This document shows positions 18,491-28,590 of a DNA stretch of 64,000 nt, in pieces. The DNA lies in contig NZ_JAEHFV010000008.1 of assembly GCF_016522065.1 (NCBI RefSeq), forward strand, positions 46,754-110,753. The letters run 5' to 3'. The notes below the pieces were generated by a model. That model saw only the letters and a program-made list of their open reading frames with translations, was not told the origin of the DNA and made no database searches. Both the position numbers and the translations under genes were made by a program. The DNA comes from Flavobacterium agrisoli. Lineage in GTDB: Bacteria; Bacteroidota; Bacteroidia; Flavobacteriales; Flavobacteriaceae. Position 1 is the first letter of the stretch, and each line of letters opens with the position of its first letter.

Positions 18491-19084
18491 ATGTCGGAGT
18501 TTTGGATTTATTTTCAATTTGGTTTACAGCATGTTCTAAATTTTCATTCGTACCATCATGTTTTGTTTTTAATAGCACTTGCTATTCCGTATGCTTTTAA
18601 AGATTGGAAACGCATGTTGTTGTTAGTTACCGTGTTAACAGTAGGTCATTTTTTAGCATTATTGCTTTCATTGTATGGTGTGATTAATGTCAAATCGAGT
18701 ATGATTGTGTTTTTAATTTCTATAACCATCTTGATAACGGCATTTTTTAATTTATTCACCGCCGGTAAATCCTCGAAAACAGAAAGTGTAAACATCATAT
18801 TTTTTGTGAGTTTGTTTTTTGGCGTAATTCAAGGTTTAGGATATGCGGCTCATTTTAAAAATGTTTTGGCGCGTCACGGTGGTTCAAAATTGTTACCTTT
18901 AGCGGAGTTTGAATTGGGTATCGAAGCGGCACAAATCGTGGTGGTTTTGGTAGTTTTGATTCTTTCGTATCTGGTACAAACCGTGTTTCGATTTTCTAAA
19001 CGCGATTGGACTTTAGTAATGGCTTCGTTTATCATTGGTGTAGTTTTGCCCATGATTATTCAAAGCGAAATTTGGAACAGATAA
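18491..19084 (+). CDS. HupE/UreJ-family membrane protein
   Basis: A 197-residue integral membrane protein with about six hydrophobic segments and the N-terminal block FQFGLQHVLNFHSYHHVLFL, in which closely spaced histidines sit at the start of TM1 as in HupE/UreJ proteins. In other bacteria the family is linked to nickel or cobalt uptake, but no hydrogenase or urease gene is present here, so the substrate is open. The dCMP deaminase gene begins 3 nt after its stop, and the S41 protease follows, suggesting one operon. Confidence 0.8.
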   Translation: MSEFWIYFQFGLQHVLNFHSYHHVLFLIALAIPYAFKDWKRMLLLVTVLTVGHFLALLLSLYGVINVKSSMIVFLISITILITAFFNLFTAGKSSKTESVNIIFFVSLFFGVIQGLGYAAHFKNVLARHGGSKLLPLAEFELGIEAAQIVVVLVVLILSYLVQTVFRFSKRDWTLVMASFIIGVVLPMIIQSEIWNR

Positions 19085-19087
19085 TCT

Positions 19088-19519
19088 ATGGAGGTTAAAA
19101 AGTTAAATAAATACGATAAAGCCTATTTGCGCATTGCTAAAGAATGGAGTTTGTTGTCGTATTGCAAACGCAAACAAGTAGGAGCAATTATTGTAAAAGA
19201 CCGCATGATTATTTCAGACGGTTACAACGGAACGCCTTCGGGTTTCGAAAATTGCTGTGAAGACGAAAACGGTCTTACCCGTTGGGATGTATTGCATGCT
19301 GAAGCGAATGCTATTTTAAAAGTAGCCCGTTCTACTCAATCTTGTGAAGGTGCAACCTTGTATATCACACTTTCGCCTTGTAAAGAATGCAGCAAGCTAA
19401 TTCATCAATCCGGAATAAAACGGGTGGTGTATCAAAACGGTTACCGAGATGATTCGGGTATTGCCTTTTTAGAAAAAGCGGGTGTAGAAGTAACGCATAT
19501 TCCTAATTTAGAAGAATAA
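19088..19519 (+). CDS. dCMP deaminase family protein (ComEB-like)
   Basis: A 143-residue zinc deaminase. The catalytic HAE motif is at 70-72 (VLHAEANAI), and the zinc cysteines C98 and C101 are in SPCKEC. GAIIVKDRMIISDGYNGTP is the typical N-terminal block of dCMP deaminases, which make dUMP from dCMP for dTMP synthesis. ComEB in Bacillus belongs to the same family. It sits 3 nt after the HupE-like gene and 28 nt before the S41 protease gene. Confidence 0.92.
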   Translation: MEVKKLNKYDKAYLRIAKEWSLLSYCKRKQVGAIIVKDRMIISDGYNGTPSGFENCCEDENGLTRWDVLHAEANAILKVARSTQSCEGATLYITLSPCKECSKLIHQSGIKRVVYQNGYRDDSGIAFLEKAGVEVTHIPNLEE

Positions 19520-19547
19520 ATTCTAAGTTTTTTTAATTTGAACTACT

Positions 19548-21122
19548 ATGAAGTTTAATTCCCATTATTTGCCTATTGTAATCGGTGCATCATTGGCCAT
19601 TGGAGTGCTGGTGGGAAGTTTTGTGAGTAATCCTAATCCAACTTCTTTTTCTAAAACGTCGGTTTCAAAGAACAAACTCAACACCTTAATCGATTTTATT
19701 AATAACGAATACGTGGATAGTGTCAATACCGATTCTATTGTAAACATGACTGTTGATAAAATTTTGTCTCAATTAGATCCGCATTCGGTTTATATTCCTC
19801 CGTCCGAATTGGCGCAGGTTAGCGAAAATATGAAAGGGGATTTTGTAGGTATCGGTGTTAATTTTTACATGTACAAAGATTCGGTTGCCGTTATCAAAAC
19901 CATCGAAAATGGCCCTTCTGAAAAAGCCGGAATTTTGGCCGGAGATCGTATTTTGTACGCTGGGAAAACGAAATTATTCGGACGAAATTTGCCTACCGAT
20001 AGTTTGTTTGCTCAATTAAAAGGAACACAGGGTTCGGAGGTTGAACTTACTTTGTTTCGAAAATCCATCGGTAAAAAGTTAAAAGTCAAATTAAAACGCG
20101 ATGTAATTCCGATTAAAAGTGTTGATGCCGCTTTGTTGCTGACACCGAAAATGGGGTATATTAAAATCAATCGTTTTGCCGAAACGACTTTTGCTGAATT
20201 TAAAAAAGGACTTTCGCAATTGCAAAAAAACAAAATAAATGCGTTGGTGCTCGATTTAAGAGAAAATGGCGGTGGTTATATGGAAGAAGCGATTGCTATT
20301 GCCGATGAATTTTTAAAAGAAAAGCAATTGATTGTTTTTACGAAAAGCAAAAATGGGACCGAAGAAAAAACCTACGCCACAAATAAAGGCAGTTTTTTAA
20401 ATGGTAAATTGTATGTTTTAATTGATGAAAATAGTGCTTCGGCTAGCGAAATAGTCGCGGGTGCTATACAGGATAATGATCGCGGTATAATTGTAGGGCG
20501 TAGGTCTTTTGGAAAAGGTTTGGTACAACGCGAAATGGATTTTAAAGACGGTTCTGCCATCCGACTAACCGTGGCGCGTTATTACACGCCAACAGGTCGT
20601 TCTATTCAAAAGCCATACAATCACGGAAAAGAAGATTATTTTAAAGAATACGGCGCTCGTTTTAAGTCGGGCGAATTATATGTAAAAGACAGTATAAAAG
20701 TAGCCGATTCGCTAAAATTTAAAACACCAAAAGGTAAAATTGTATACGGCGGCGGCGGAATAGTACCAGACGTTTTTGTGCCTACCGAAATTGAACAAGG
20801 CGATGAGCATGTGGGGTATATTCTCCAATCTGGAATGATTGGCCGCTTTGTTTTTGAATATTTAGATGCTAATCGAAATGAATTTAAAAATACTAGTTTT
20901 GAGGATTTTCGAAATAAAATGAAAAACTCGGATCAGTTTTATAAATGGTTTCAATCGTATGTATATGATGCCAGTTTTGAGGTACCTTTGGCTAAAAACA
21001 AAGAGTTGATAAATCGGTATGTGGCGGCAGAATTTGCAAGACAATTGTATGGAGAAAAGCAGTATTACCTTTTAACACTTGGGAATGACGCCATGATTAA
21101 AAAAGTATTAAAACAAAAATAA
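19548..21122 (+). CDS. S41 C-terminal processing peptidase (CtpA/Prc-like)
   Basis: A 524-residue protease with an N-terminal membrane anchor or signal segment (about 9-27), a PDZ domain (about 90-165, with GIGVNFYMYK and AGILAGDRI), and an S41 catalytic domain. The Ser/Lys pair is S298 (ENSASASEI) and K323 (SFGKGLVQ), 25 residues apart as in E. coli Prc. It should trim C-termini of periplasmic proteins. The gene is last in a likely three-gene run and faces the convergent FAD-protein gene 16 nt away. Confidence 0.93.
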   Translation: MKFNSHYLPIVIGASLAIGVLVGSFVSNPNPTSFSKTSVSKNKLNTLIDFINNEYVDSVNTDSIVNMTVDKILSQLDPHSVYIPPSELAQVSENMKGDFVGIGVNFYMYKDSVAVIKTIENGPSEKAGILAGDRILYAGKTKLFGRNLPTDSLFAQLKGTQGSEVELTLFRKSIGKKLKVKLKRDVIPIKSVDAALLLTPKMGYIKINRFAETTFAEFKKGLSQLQKNKINALVLDLRENGGGYMEEAIAIADEFLKEKQLIVFTKSKNGTEEKTYATNKGSFLNGKLYVLIDENSASASEIVAGAIQDNDRGIIVGRRSFGKGLVQREMDFKDGSAIRLTVARYYTPTGRSIQKPYNHGKEDYFKEYGARFKSGELYVKDSIKVADSLKFKTPKGKIVYGGGGIVPDVFVPTEIEQGDEHVGYILQSGMIGRFVFEYLDANRNEFKNTSFEDFRNKMKNSDQFYKWFQSYVYDASFEVPLAKNKELINRYVAAEFARQLYGEKQYYLLTLGNDAMIKKVLKQK

Positions 21123-21137
21123 GGATAAATTCACAGC

Positions 21138-21743
21138 TTATCGAGTACTGTCGTGGGCGTGAGTTTGAATGCCGTTATTCCACAAAGTAAGCAAATCGGT
21201 TGCTACCGCAGCACCACTACCAGCGGCAATGGCCAACTGACTTCTCCATCCGGCCAAAGTTCCTATTACATATAAACCATCGGCCACTTTATGATCGCAA
21301 TTTTTAAGTTGGATGCGTTGTTTTTCGGGTAATGCTTTTTGATGCGGCTCTACATAGTGCATCAGTCCTTCGATAGCAAAGGTATTAGCTGATCCAATGC
21401 CAACCACGATGTTATGAGTGGTGTACGAATTTTTGTTGGTGATTACCGTAAAATGAGGAAATTCGCCCTCAACACGAATGACTTTTTCAGAAGGGATTTG
21501 AGTGATTTCGGGATATTGTTCAGATAGTTGTTCCAAACTTTCGGTTAAGATTTCTGAACCTAATTTTCCAGCAGGAATTCCATAAGCATTATTAAAAAGA
21601 GCATCTTGTAATGATGAACTTTTTTGATGAGTAAAGATGCCGATTTTTTTATCGGACATAAATGGTTTTTGTAAAGCCGAACCTAATACCAAAGCGCAAG
21701 AAACGCCCGAAGCACCTCCGCCAATAATTAAAACATCAAACAT
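21138..21743 (-). CDS. Compact FAD-dependent (thioredoxin-reductase-like) oxidoreductase
   Basis: A 201-residue protein with the FAD-binding loop LIIGGGASGVSCALVLG at the N-terminus and the C-terminal flavin motif GLYVIGTLAGWRSQLAIAAGSGA. Thioredoxin reductases have about 310 residues; here the intervening NADPH domain and CxxC pair are absent. It may therefore be a stand-alone flavin protein whose electrons come from a partner. The small membrane-protein gene directly upstream ends at the base before its start codon, so the two are almost certainly co-expressed. Confidence 0.8.
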   Translation of the reverse strand: MFDVLIIGGGASGVSCALVLGSALQKPFMSDKKIGIFTHQKSSSLQDALFNNAYGIPAGKLGSEILTESLEQLSEQYPEITQIPSEKVIRVEGEFPHFTVITNKNSYTTHNIVVGIGSANTFAIEGLMHYVEPHQKALPEKQRIQLKNCDHKVADGLYVIGTLAGWRSQLAIAAGSGAAVATDLLTLWNNGIQTHAHDSTR

Positions 21744-21947
21744 TTAAATTTTGTTGTTCAATTTGTTTTCTATCTTTTTAGAAAGTCTAAAAATGATTAA
21801 AATCAAAACGGCACAAAGTGAGGCTGCTATACCAATAAAAGCAACGGCACTGTCTCCTTGCAACGGATTTTTAAAGTCAATCAAGGTAATGTTAAAAATA
21901 ATTAGGGCCAGTGCTATAACAACTAGAACGCCAGTAAAAATTTTCAT
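21744..21947 (-). CDS. Small two-helix membrane protein, unknown
   Basis: A 67-residue protein with two hydrophobic segments (about 4-24 and 33-54) and a basic C-terminus (RLSKKIENKLNNKI), predicted cytoplasmic. Its stop codon abuts the start of the compact FAD oxidoreductase, indicating translational coupling. It could anchor that protein to the membrane, which is inference only. No family recognised. Confidence 0.65.
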   Translation of the reverse strand: MKIFTGVLVVIALALIIFNITLIDFKNPLQGDSAVAFIGIAASLCAVLILIIFRLSKKIENKLNNKI

Positions 21948-22048
21948 ATTTGGTAATTTTTATCTAAATATTTAGCTTTTTTCTTATAAAATAAATGAAA
22001 ACACCGTAATATTTAGGGAATTATAGGGTAAAAGTATAAAAATTTATC

Positions 22049-22627
22049 TTAGACGAACAAACCTTTAACATTAGCGGCAAATAATTTAACAGCAATAGCC
22101 AATAAAACCACACCAAATGTTTTACGAATAACGCCCAATCCATTTTTCCCCAATAGCTTTTCGATTTTAGAAGACGATTTTAGGACGGCATAGACCAATA
22201 TAATGTTTAATAGGATGGCTATAACAATATTAATGGTGTGAAATTGCGAGCGTAATGATAATAACGTAGTCATAGTACCAGCGCCAGCAATTAACGGAAA
22301 AGCCAAAGGAACAATCGAAGCAGTGCTGGCTTCTTCGTCTTTGTAAATATGGATGCCTAAAATCATTTCTAAAGCCAAAAAAAACAACACAAATGAACCG
22401 GCAACGGCAAACGAATGTACGTCAATACCAATGATTTTTAAAAATCCTTCGCCAATAAACAAAAAAGTAATCATGATTACTCCAGCAACTATCGAAGCTT
22501 TTTCAGATTCAATAATGCCGACCTTTGCTTTCAAATTTACAATAATAGGGATAGAGCCCACAATATCAATCACGGCAAATAAAACCATGCTAGTTGTAAT
22601 GATTTCGTTTATATTAAAATCTAACAT
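22049..22627 (-). CDS. MarC-family integral membrane protein
   Basis: A 192-residue protein with about six hydrophobic segments and MarC features: MVLFAVIDIVGSIPIIVNL near the N-terminus and IVPLAFPLIAGAGTMTTLLSL in the middle. The family is sometimes called NAAT transporters; the physiological substrate is generally unproven and early links to antibiotic resistance did not hold. It is monocistronic with its own TATATTTG promoter at 22655-22662. Confidence 0.88.
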   Translation of the reverse strand: MLDFNINEIITTSMVLFAVIDIVGSIPIIVNLKAKVGIIESEKASIVAGVIMITFLFIGEGFLKIIGIDVHSFAVAGSFVLFFLALEMILGIHIYKDEEASTASIVPLAFPLIAGAGTMTTLLSLRSQFHTINIVIAILLNIILVYAVLKSSSKIEKLLGKNGLGVIRKTFGVVLLAIAVKLFAANVKGLFV

Positions 22628-22654
22628 TTTAAGTTGATTAAGTTATATTTTTTG

Positions 22655-22662
22655 CAAATATA
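22655..22662 (-). promoter_or_regulatory. -7 promoter element of the marC-type gene
   Basis: TATATTTG on the minus strand is a perfect TAnnTTTG match 27 nt upstream of the ATG. Confidence 0.55.
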
Positions 22663-22763
22663 CTACAATTTGGCTTTTGTGGGATTTTTTTTAAAACAAC
22701 GAGAATGTTCGCTTTTGATTAATTCTAAATTGAAGGTAAGTAACTAAAAAGTGAATGTTTGCG

Positions 22764-22771
22764 TATCTTTG
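22764..22771 (+). promoter_or_regulatory. -7 promoter element of the DUF3109 gene
   Basis: TATCTTTG matches TAnnTTTG perfectly and sits 25 nt before the ATG at 22797. Confidence 0.6.
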
Positions 22772-22796
22772 CAGCTTGTAATTTGATTTTGTAAAT

Positions 22797-23372
22797 ATGT
22801 TTCAGTTAGGGAAAACCATAGTGTCGGAGGATATTCTTGAAAAAGAATTTGTGTGTAATTTGAGTGCTTGTCATGGGGCTTGCTGCGTGGATGGGGATGC
22901 AGGCGCGCCCTTACAAGAATCGGAAACTAAAATTTTAGAAGAAATATATCCCAAAGTTAAGCCGTTTTTAAGGAAAGAAGGTATTGCAGCTATCGAAGCG
23001 CAAGGGACTTGGGTAGTGGGTACCGATGGTGATTTGGAAACGCCACTTATTGATAATAAAGATTGTGCTTATGTTATTTTTGACGGTAAAACCGCGCTTT
23101 GCGGAATAGAGCAGGCCTATAACCAAGGAATTGTAGATTGGAAAAAACCAGTATCGTGTCATTTGTATCCTATTCGGGTTAAGGATTTTACCGAATTTGC
23201 AGCCGTTAATTACGATAAATGGGATATTTGCGACGCGGCTTGTTCATTAGGTAAAGAATTGGAAGTGCCCGTATATAAATTTGTAAAAGAAGCGCTCGTA
23301 AGAAAATTTGGTGAAGATTGGTATGCTGAATTGGAATTAACGGCACAAGAATGGAGCAAACAGAAAAAATAA
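22797..23372 (+). CDS. DUF3109 family cysteine-rich protein
   Basis: A 191-residue soluble protein with the family pattern of conserved cysteines: [11 protein letters not shown] near residues 20-30, then Cys in [23 protein letters not shown] and [10 protein letters not shown]. Spacing suggests metal or Fe-S binding, resembling the YkgJ-type zinc or iron-chelating clusters. Function is uncharacterised. It has its own promoter and terminator, so it appears monocistronic. Confidence 0.85.
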   Translation: MFQLGKTIVSEDILEKEFVCNLSACHGACCVDGDAGAPLQESETKILEEIYPKVKPFLRKEGIAAIEAQGTWVVGTDGDLETPLIDNKDCAYVIFDGKTALCGIEQAYNQGIVDWKKPVSCHLYPIRVKDFTEFAAVNYDKWDICDAACSLGKELEVPVYKFVKEALVRKFGEDWYAELELTAQEWSKQKK

Positions 23373-23478
23373 TTTCCTAGACTTTTTTCGATAAAATACA
23401 AGCTGAGTAAGTCGGTTTTCAGAATTTCATTTTTTCAAATTTTAACTTGCTTATTGTTTTAAAAGTTCTATATTCTAC

Positions 23479-23500
23479 GCCTCTTTGGAGGCTTTTTTTT
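23479..23500 (+). terminator. Terminator after the DUF3109 gene
   Basis: GCCTC (23479-23483) and GAGGC (23488-23492) close a 4-nt loop and are followed by eight T. The rest of the 316-base gap to nrdB holds its leader; I see no convincing -7 element there, only the weak AACCTTTG at 23625. Confidence 0.8.
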
Positions 23501-23688
23501 GTATTTAAATATTTGAAAAATAAGCAGTTAGTAGTTGGTGCTAAATAAGTGTCTTTTCGGTGGGTTGTTAAAAACTAGGAGTTATTGTGGATAAGTTTAG
23601 CTTTTATTTTTGACAACAAATTGCAACCTTTGTAAGGTACTCAAAAATCCAGAATGGGTTGCATTTATTTACAGAAAAAACTTAGGAT

Positions 23689-24666
23689 ATGTCTCAAATA
23701 GAACCAATTTTACAAGAAAATAAAAATCGTTTCGTAATTTTTCCAATCAAACACCACGATATTTGGGAATGGTACAAGAAAATGGAGGCTAGCTTCTGGA
23801 CTGCTGAAGAAATCGATTTGCATCAGGATTTGTCAGATTGGAACAATAAATTGTCAAATGAGGAGCGTTATTTTATCAAACACATCTTGGCTTTTTTTGC
23901 TGCTTCAGACGGAATTGTAAATGAAAACTTGGCAGAGAATTTTGTAAACGAAGTGCAATATGCTGAAGCAAAATTCTTTTACGGCTTTCAAATCATGATG
24001 GAAAATATCCACAGTGAAACCTATTCATTATTGATTGATACGTATGTGAAAGACGATGCCGAAAAAGACGAGTTGTTTAATGCGTTAGAGGTTTTTCCGG
24101 CAATCAAGAAAAAGGCTGAATGGGCTTTGAAATGGATTGAATCAGATTCTTTTGCTGAGCGTTTAATTGCTTTTGCTGCGGTTGAGGGAATTTTCTTTTC
24201 GGGTGCTTTTTGTTCTATTTTTTGGTTGAAAAAACGTGGTTTAATGCCAGGTTTGACTTTTTCTAACGAATTGATTTCGCGTGATGAAGGTGTTCATTGC
24301 GATTTTGCGGTGCACTTGCACAACCACCATTTGGTAAACAAAGTGCCAGTGGAAAGAATCAAAGAGATTATCGTTGATGCTTTAAATATCGAACGAGAAT
24401 TTATCACGGAATCTTTACCGGTGAGTTTGATCGGAATGAATGCTACTTTAATGACGCAATATCTTGAGTTTGTTGCCGATCGTTTATTGGTAGAATTAGG
24501 ATGTGAAAGAGTATATAATTCAGCTAATCCGTTTGATTTTATGGACATGATTTCGCTTCAAGGAAAAACCAATTTCTTCGAAAAAAGAGTTGGAGAATAC
24601 CAAAAAGCAGGCGTTTTGAATAACGATTCTGATGCGCAAAAAATTTCATTTGACGCCGATTTTTAA
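23689..24666 (+). CDS. nrdB: Class Ia ribonucleotide reductase small subunit NrdB
   Basis: A 325-residue diiron protein that holds the radical used to reduce ribonucleotides. Ligands fit the R2 pattern: ENIH at 105-108 and tyrosine Y112 four residues later, matching the radical tyrosine in E. coli (H118, Y122); further ligands are in [10 protein letters not shown] and [10 protein letters not shown]. It precedes nrdA by 290 nt, with a small hairpin in between, so subunits may be expressed separately or with partial read-through. Confidence 0.96.
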   Translation: MSQIEPILQENKNRFVIFPIKHHDIWEWYKKMEASFWTAEEIDLHQDLSDWNNKLSNEERYFIKHILAFFAASDGIVNENLAENFVNEVQYAEAKFFYGFQIMMENIHSETYSLLIDTYVKDDAEKDELFNALEVFPAIKKKAEWALKWIESDSFAERLIAFAAVEGIFFSGAFCSIFWLKKRGLMPGLTFSNELISRDEGVHCDFAVHLHNHHLVNKVPVERIKEIIVDALNIEREFITESLPVSLIGMNATLMTQYLEFVADRLLVELGCERVYNSANPFDFMDMISLQGKTNFFEKRVGEYQKAGVLNNDSDAQKISFDADF

Positions 24667-24679
24667 TAAAAGCCTTCTG

Positions 24680-24706
24680 TTTTAGTGTTGACCACGAACA
24701 CTAAAA
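24680..24706. other. Hairpin between nrdB and nrdA
   Basis: TTTTAGTGTT (24680-24689) and AACACTAAAA (24697-24706) are perfectly complementary around a 7-nt loop. No T-run follows on the plus strand, so termination would be weak; it may stabilise the nrdB mRNA end. Confidence 0.45.
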
Positions 24707-24956
24707 AATTAAAAAAGAATAGAAACGAATGATTTTCTGTGTTCGTTGATTAAAATACGGTATTGCTTTTCGCTTAAAAAAGAAAGGGAATAACGAACAG
24801 AAACAGTTGCCAATTTGCTCGAAAGAGTAAAAGCGACCTAGTAATTTATTGCAAATAACGTTTGGGATAAAAAAGTTAAAAATAAACACCATTGAGGTTT
24901 TAAAATGCCCTTTTTAAAGCTTCAAAATATTTAATAACCACTATAATAATAAGCTT

Positions 24957-27347
24957 ATGTATGTAGTAAAAAGAGATGGCCACAAGGAGCCGGTAATGTT
25001 TGATAAGATTACAGAGAGAATTAAGAAATTATGTTATGGTTTAAATGAGTTAGTCGACCCAGTAAAGGTAGCCATGCGTGTCATCGAAGGTTTGTATGAT
25101 GGCGTTTCTACATCTGAGTTGGATAATTTAGCTGCCGAAACTGCTGCTTCAATGACCATTGCACATCCTGATTATGCGCAATTAGCAGCTCGTGTAGCAA
25201 TTTCAAATTTACATTCGAATACTACAAAATCGTTCTCTGAAACGATGACCGAAATGTATAATTATGTAAATCCAAGAAACAATCAAAAAGCACCAATGAT
25301 TTCGGATGAGGTGTATCGCGTAATCAAAGAGAACTCAGAGTTTTTGGATTCGCATATTATTTATACCCGTGATTTTAATTACGATTATTTTGGATTTAAA
25401 ACCTTAGAACGCTCTTATTTGTTGCGTATTAACGGTAAAATTGTAGAGCGTCCGCAACACATGTTGATGCGTGTTTCGGTAGGAATCCATTTAGATGATT
25501 TGAAATCGGTTTTGGAAACATACGACTTAATGTCTAAAAAGTTTTTTACGCACGCCACGCCAACTTTATTTAACGCGGGTACGCCAAAACCACAAATGTC
25601 TTCTTGCTTTTTGTTAGCCATGCAAGACGATAGTATCGACGGAATTTACGATACCTTAAAACAAACGGCTAAAATTTCGCAATCGGCCGGAGGAATTGGG
25701 TTGTCAATTCACAACGTGAGAGCTACTGGTTCGTACATCCGTGGCACCAACGGTACTTCAAACGGAATCGTACCGATGTTGCGTGTTTTTAACGATACGG
25801 CACGTTATGTAGATCAAGGTGGGGGAAAACGTAAAGGAAGTTTTGCCATTTATATCGAAACTTGGCATGCGGATATTTTTGACTTTTTAGATTTGAAGAA
25901 AAATCACGGTAAAGAAGAAATGCGCGCAAGAGATTTGTTTTTTGCTATGTGGACTTCTGATTTGTTCATGAAACGAGTACAAGACGATGCGGCTTGGACG
26001 TTAATGTGTCCGAACGAATGTCCAGGATTGTACGATGTATATGGCGAAGAATTCGAAGCGTTATATACCGAATACGAAGCCAAAGGTAAAGGAAGAAAAA
26101 CCATCCGTGCTCGCGAATTGTGGGAGAAAATTTTAGAGTCGCAAATCGAAACGGGTACTCCGTATATGTTGTATAAAGATGCCGCAAACCGCAAATCCAA
26201 TCAAAAGAATTTAGGTGTTATCCGTTCGTCTAACTTGTGTACCGAAATTATGGAGTACACTTCTAAAGATGAAATTGCGGTATGTAACTTGGCTTCTATT
26301 TCGTTGCCTATGTTTGTAGAAAATGGCAAATTTGACCATGAAGCATTGTACAATGTTACCAAAAGAGTAACCCGAAACTTAAATAAAGTAATTGATAGAA
26401 ATTACTATCCGGTTCAAGAAGCCGAAAATTCAAACTTACGCCACCGTCCAGTTGGTTTAGGGGTACAAGGTTTAGCCGATGCATTTATTATGTTGCGTTT
26501 GCCTTTTACCAGTGACGAGGCTAAAAAATTGAACCAGGAAATTTTCGAAACCCTATATTTTGCTGCTGTAACCGCTTCTATGGAAATGGCTAAAGAAGAA
26601 GGTCCATATTCTACATTTGAAGGTTCACCTATGTCACAAGGAGAATTCCAATACAACATGTGGGGACTTAAAGATGAAGAGCTTTCTGGTAGATGGGATT
26701 GGGCTTCTCTTCGTACAGAAGTGATGAAAAACGGAGTGCGTAACTCTTTATTAGTAGCGCCAATGCCAACTGCATCTACGTCTCAAATATTAGGAAATAA
26801 CGAAGCATTTGAACCTTATACGTCTAATATTTATACTCGTCGTGTATTATCGGGTGAGTTTATCGTGGTAAACAAACATTTGCTAGAAGATTTAGTGAAG
26901 TTGGGTTTGTGGAACGAAGACTTGAAGCAAGAAATTATGCGTAACAATGGTTCGGTACAAAACATTGCAGTTATTCCGCAAGAATTAAAAGATTTGTACA
27001 AAACCGTTTGGGAAATGTCTATGAAAGACATTATCGATATGTCGCGTCAACGTGGCTACTTTATCGATCAATCACAATCGCTTAATTTATTTATGCAAGA
27101 TGCCAATTATTCCAAATTAACCTCGATGCACTTTTATGCATGGCAATCAGGTTTGAAAACAGGAATGTATTACTTGCGTACCAAATCGGCTGTAGATGCT
27201 ATTAAATTTACGCTTAACAACGATAAAAAAGCTGAATCGCCTTCTGAAAAAGTAGAAACCGAAGCAATTAACGTGGAAGATTATAAAGCAATGTTGCTGA
27301 AAGCACAAGCAGCAGGTCCTGAAGATTGCGAAATGTGCGGATCGTAA
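24957..27347 (+). CDS. nrdA: Class Ia ribonucleotide reductase large subunit NrdA
   Basis: A 796-residue catalytic subunit. An N-terminal ATP-cone (about 1-90, starting [16 protein letters not shown]) gives allosteric activity control. The active site includes SNLCTEI, matching the N-x-C-x-E triad of E. coli NrdA (N437/C439/E441), and the tail ends CEMC, the mobile redox pair reduced by thioredoxin or glutaredoxin. The subunit is complete. A strong terminator follows. Confidence 0.97.
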   Translation: MYVVKRDGHKEPVMFDKITERIKKLCYGLNELVDPVKVAMRVIEGLYDGVSTSELDNLAAETAASMTIAHPDYAQLAARVAISNLHSNTTKSFSETMTEMYNYVNPRNNQKAPMISDEVYRVIKENSEFLDSHIIYTRDFNYDYFGFKTLERSYLLRINGKIVERPQHMLMRVSVGIHLDDLKSVLETYDLMSKKFFTHATPTLFNAGTPKPQMSSCFLLAMQDDSIDGIYDTLKQTAKISQSAGGIGLSIHNVRATGSYIRGTNGTSNGIVPMLRVFNDTARYVDQGGGKRKGSFAIYIETWHADIFDFLDLKKNHGKEEMRARDLFFAMWTSDLFMKRVQDDAAWTLMCPNECPGLYDVYGEEFEALYTEYEAKGKGRKTIRARELWEKILESQIETGTPYMLYKDAANRKSNQKNLGVIRSSNLCTEIMEYTSKDEIAVCNLASISLPMFVENGKFDHEALYNVTKRVTRNLNKVIDRNYYPVQEAENSNLRHRPVGLGVQGLADAFIMLRLPFTSDEAKKLNQEIFETLYFAAVTASMEMAKEEGPYSTFEGSPMSQGEFQYNMWGLKDEELSGRWDWASLRTEVMKNGVRNSLLVAPMPTASTSQILGNNEAFEPYTSNIYTRRVLSGEFIVVNKHLLEDLVKLGLWNEDLKQEIMRNNGSVQNIAVIPQELKDLYKTVWEMSMKDIIDMSRQRGYFIDQSQSLNLFMQDANYSKLTSMHFYAWQSGLKTGMYYLRTKSAVDAIKFTLNNDKKAESPSEKVETEAINVEDYKAMLLKAQAAGPEDCEMCGS

Positions 27348-27367
27348 GCGATGCACTCGAACTAATA

Positions 27368-27400
27368 AAAGCAGTTACTTTCTAAGTAGCTGCTTTTTTT
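27368..27400 (+). terminator. Terminator after nrdA
   Basis: AAAGCAGTTACTT pairs with AAGTAGCTGCTTT with one mismatch and is followed by T residues to 27400. Confidence 0.85.
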
Positions 27401-27496
27401 ATAGGTAAATTTTCTTTCATAAAATTGTATTAACGAAGCCTATTTTTTGCCTAAAAATGATTAAGTTTGAGTAATACTCATTAAAATTATGAATTT

Positions 27497-27811
27497 ATGA
27501 AAGTACAGATTAACACCGACAAACACATAGAAGGACATGCTCGTTTAGAAGCTTATTTTACTGGAGAAATAGAAAAATCATTAGAGCGATTTGAATCAAA
27601 AATAACGCGAATTGAAGTGCATTTAGGCGATGCAAACGGAGAAAAGTCGGGTACACACGATAAACGTTGCCTGATTGAGGCAAGACCAGTGAACATGCAG
27701 CCTGTTGTGGTAACCGAACATTCGGATACGGTAGAAAAAGCATTTCATGGTGCCATTGATAAAATGAAAAAAACACTAACCACCACTTTCGAAAAGCAAA
27801 AAACACATTAA
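27497..27811 (+). CDS. Ribosome hibernation-promoting factor, short HPF/RaiA type
   Basis: A 104-residue protein of the S30AE/HPF family: beta-alpha-beta-beta-beta-alpha pattern with KITRIEVHLGDANGEK, KRCLIEARP and a helical end DTVEKAFHGAIDKMKKTL. It binds the 30S decoding region in starvation or stationary phase. It lacks the long C-terminal dimerisation domain, so it is the short form. A terminator lies immediately after it. Confidence 0.9.
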   Translation: MKVQINTDKHIEGHARLEAYFTGEIEKSLERFESKITRIEVHLGDANGEKSGTHDKRCLIEARPVNMQPVVVTEHSDTVEKAFHGAIDKMKKTLTTTFEKQKTH

Positions 27812-27830
27812 ATAAAGTATCGTTTGTATA

Positions 27831-27855
27831 AAAGGCACCAATGAGTGCCTTTTTA
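27831..27855 (+). terminator. Terminator after the HPF gene
   Basis: AAAGGCAC (27831-27838) pairs with GTGCCTTT (27845-27852), followed by T residues. An ATG at 27841 lies inside the loop and so is not a credible start for the next gene. Confidence 0.85.
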
Positions 27856-27888
27856 TATGAACTTTATCGACATAATTTAATTTTTAAA

Positions 27889-28392
27889 ATGAAAAGAAAT
27901 TTCTTACTTGTCCTGTTGATACTGGTATTTCCAGCGGCGTTAATGGCACAAAAAACCGAAAAATCAGAAATAAATAGCTTTTTAGATGCTTGGCACAAGG
28001 CGGCCTCAGAAGCTAATTTTGAGTCTTATTTTAGTTTTTTAGCAAAAGATGCTATCTACATTGGTACCGATGCAACCGAAAATTGGGATGTAGCGGCTTT
28101 TAAAAAATTTGCTAAACCCTTTTTTGACCGAGGAAAAACATGGCATTTTACAGCTGTGCAACGCAATATTTATTTTGCTCCTTCTAAAGAAATGGTGTGG
28201 TTTGATGAACTATTAAATACCCAAATGAAGCTATGCCGCGGTTCTGGAGTTTTGATTAAAGAAAAGGGACAATGGAAAATCAAACATTACGTGTTGTCTA
28301 TGACGATTCCTAATGACGATGTTGACGCAGTAGTAACAATTAAAACGCCGAAAGAGGATATTTTGCTTCAAGAACTTCAATCAAAAAAATAA
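27889..28392 (+). CDS. Secreted SnoaL/NTF2-like protein (DUF4440 type)
   Basis: 167 residues from the ATG at 27889, where a signal peptide begins (MKRNFLLVLLILVF to LMAQ); a longer frame starts inside the previous terminator and is rejected. The mature part is a single NTF2-like cone: SFLDAWHKAASEANFESYFSF, DAIYIGTDATENWD, then ends in strands around GSGVLIKEKGQWKIKHYVLS. Such proteins may bind small ligands or act as simple enzymes; none is assigned here. It is a single-gene unit closed by a terminator at 28450. Confidence 0.82.
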   Translation: MKRNFLLVLLILVFPAALMAQKTEKSEINSFLDAWHKAASEANFESYFSFLAKDAIYIGTDATENWDVAAFKKFAKPFFDRGKTWHFTAVQRNIYFAPSKEMVWFDELLNTQMKLCRGSGVLIKEKGQWKIKHYVLSMTIPNDDVDAVVTIKTPKEDILLQELQSKK

Positions 28393-28449
28393 GATTTAGC
28401 TGATATATTGATAGGGAAATTTATTTTAGTTAAAAGTATTTTTATTTTT

Positions 28450-28473
28450 AAAGCCTCTTTTGGGGCTTTTTTT
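28450..28473 (+). terminator. Terminator after the NTF2-like gene
   Basis: AAAGCCTC and GGGGCTTT (with a G-U pair) around TTTT, followed by T residues. Confidence 0.75.
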
Positions 28474-28544
28474 ATTGATTTTGTATTTATGGTGGTTTTA
28501 CCGGGCGTGAAAGAGGGTAGGGTTTTTTAAAAAAATATTTTTTT

Positions 28545-28552
28545 TAACTTTG
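28545..28552 (+). promoter_or_regulatory. -7 promoter element of the ammonium transporter gene
   Basis: TAACTTTG matches TAnnTTTG perfectly, 38 nt before the ATG at 28591. Confidence 0.55.
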
Positions 28553-28590
28553 CCCCTCCAAAAAATAGGGTTTAAGTAAAAAATGAAAAG

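Noticed and set aside
27841..27888. Longer start for the NTF2-like gene
   Set aside because: The ATG at 27841 lies in the loop of a terminator, and a signal peptide begins at 27889.
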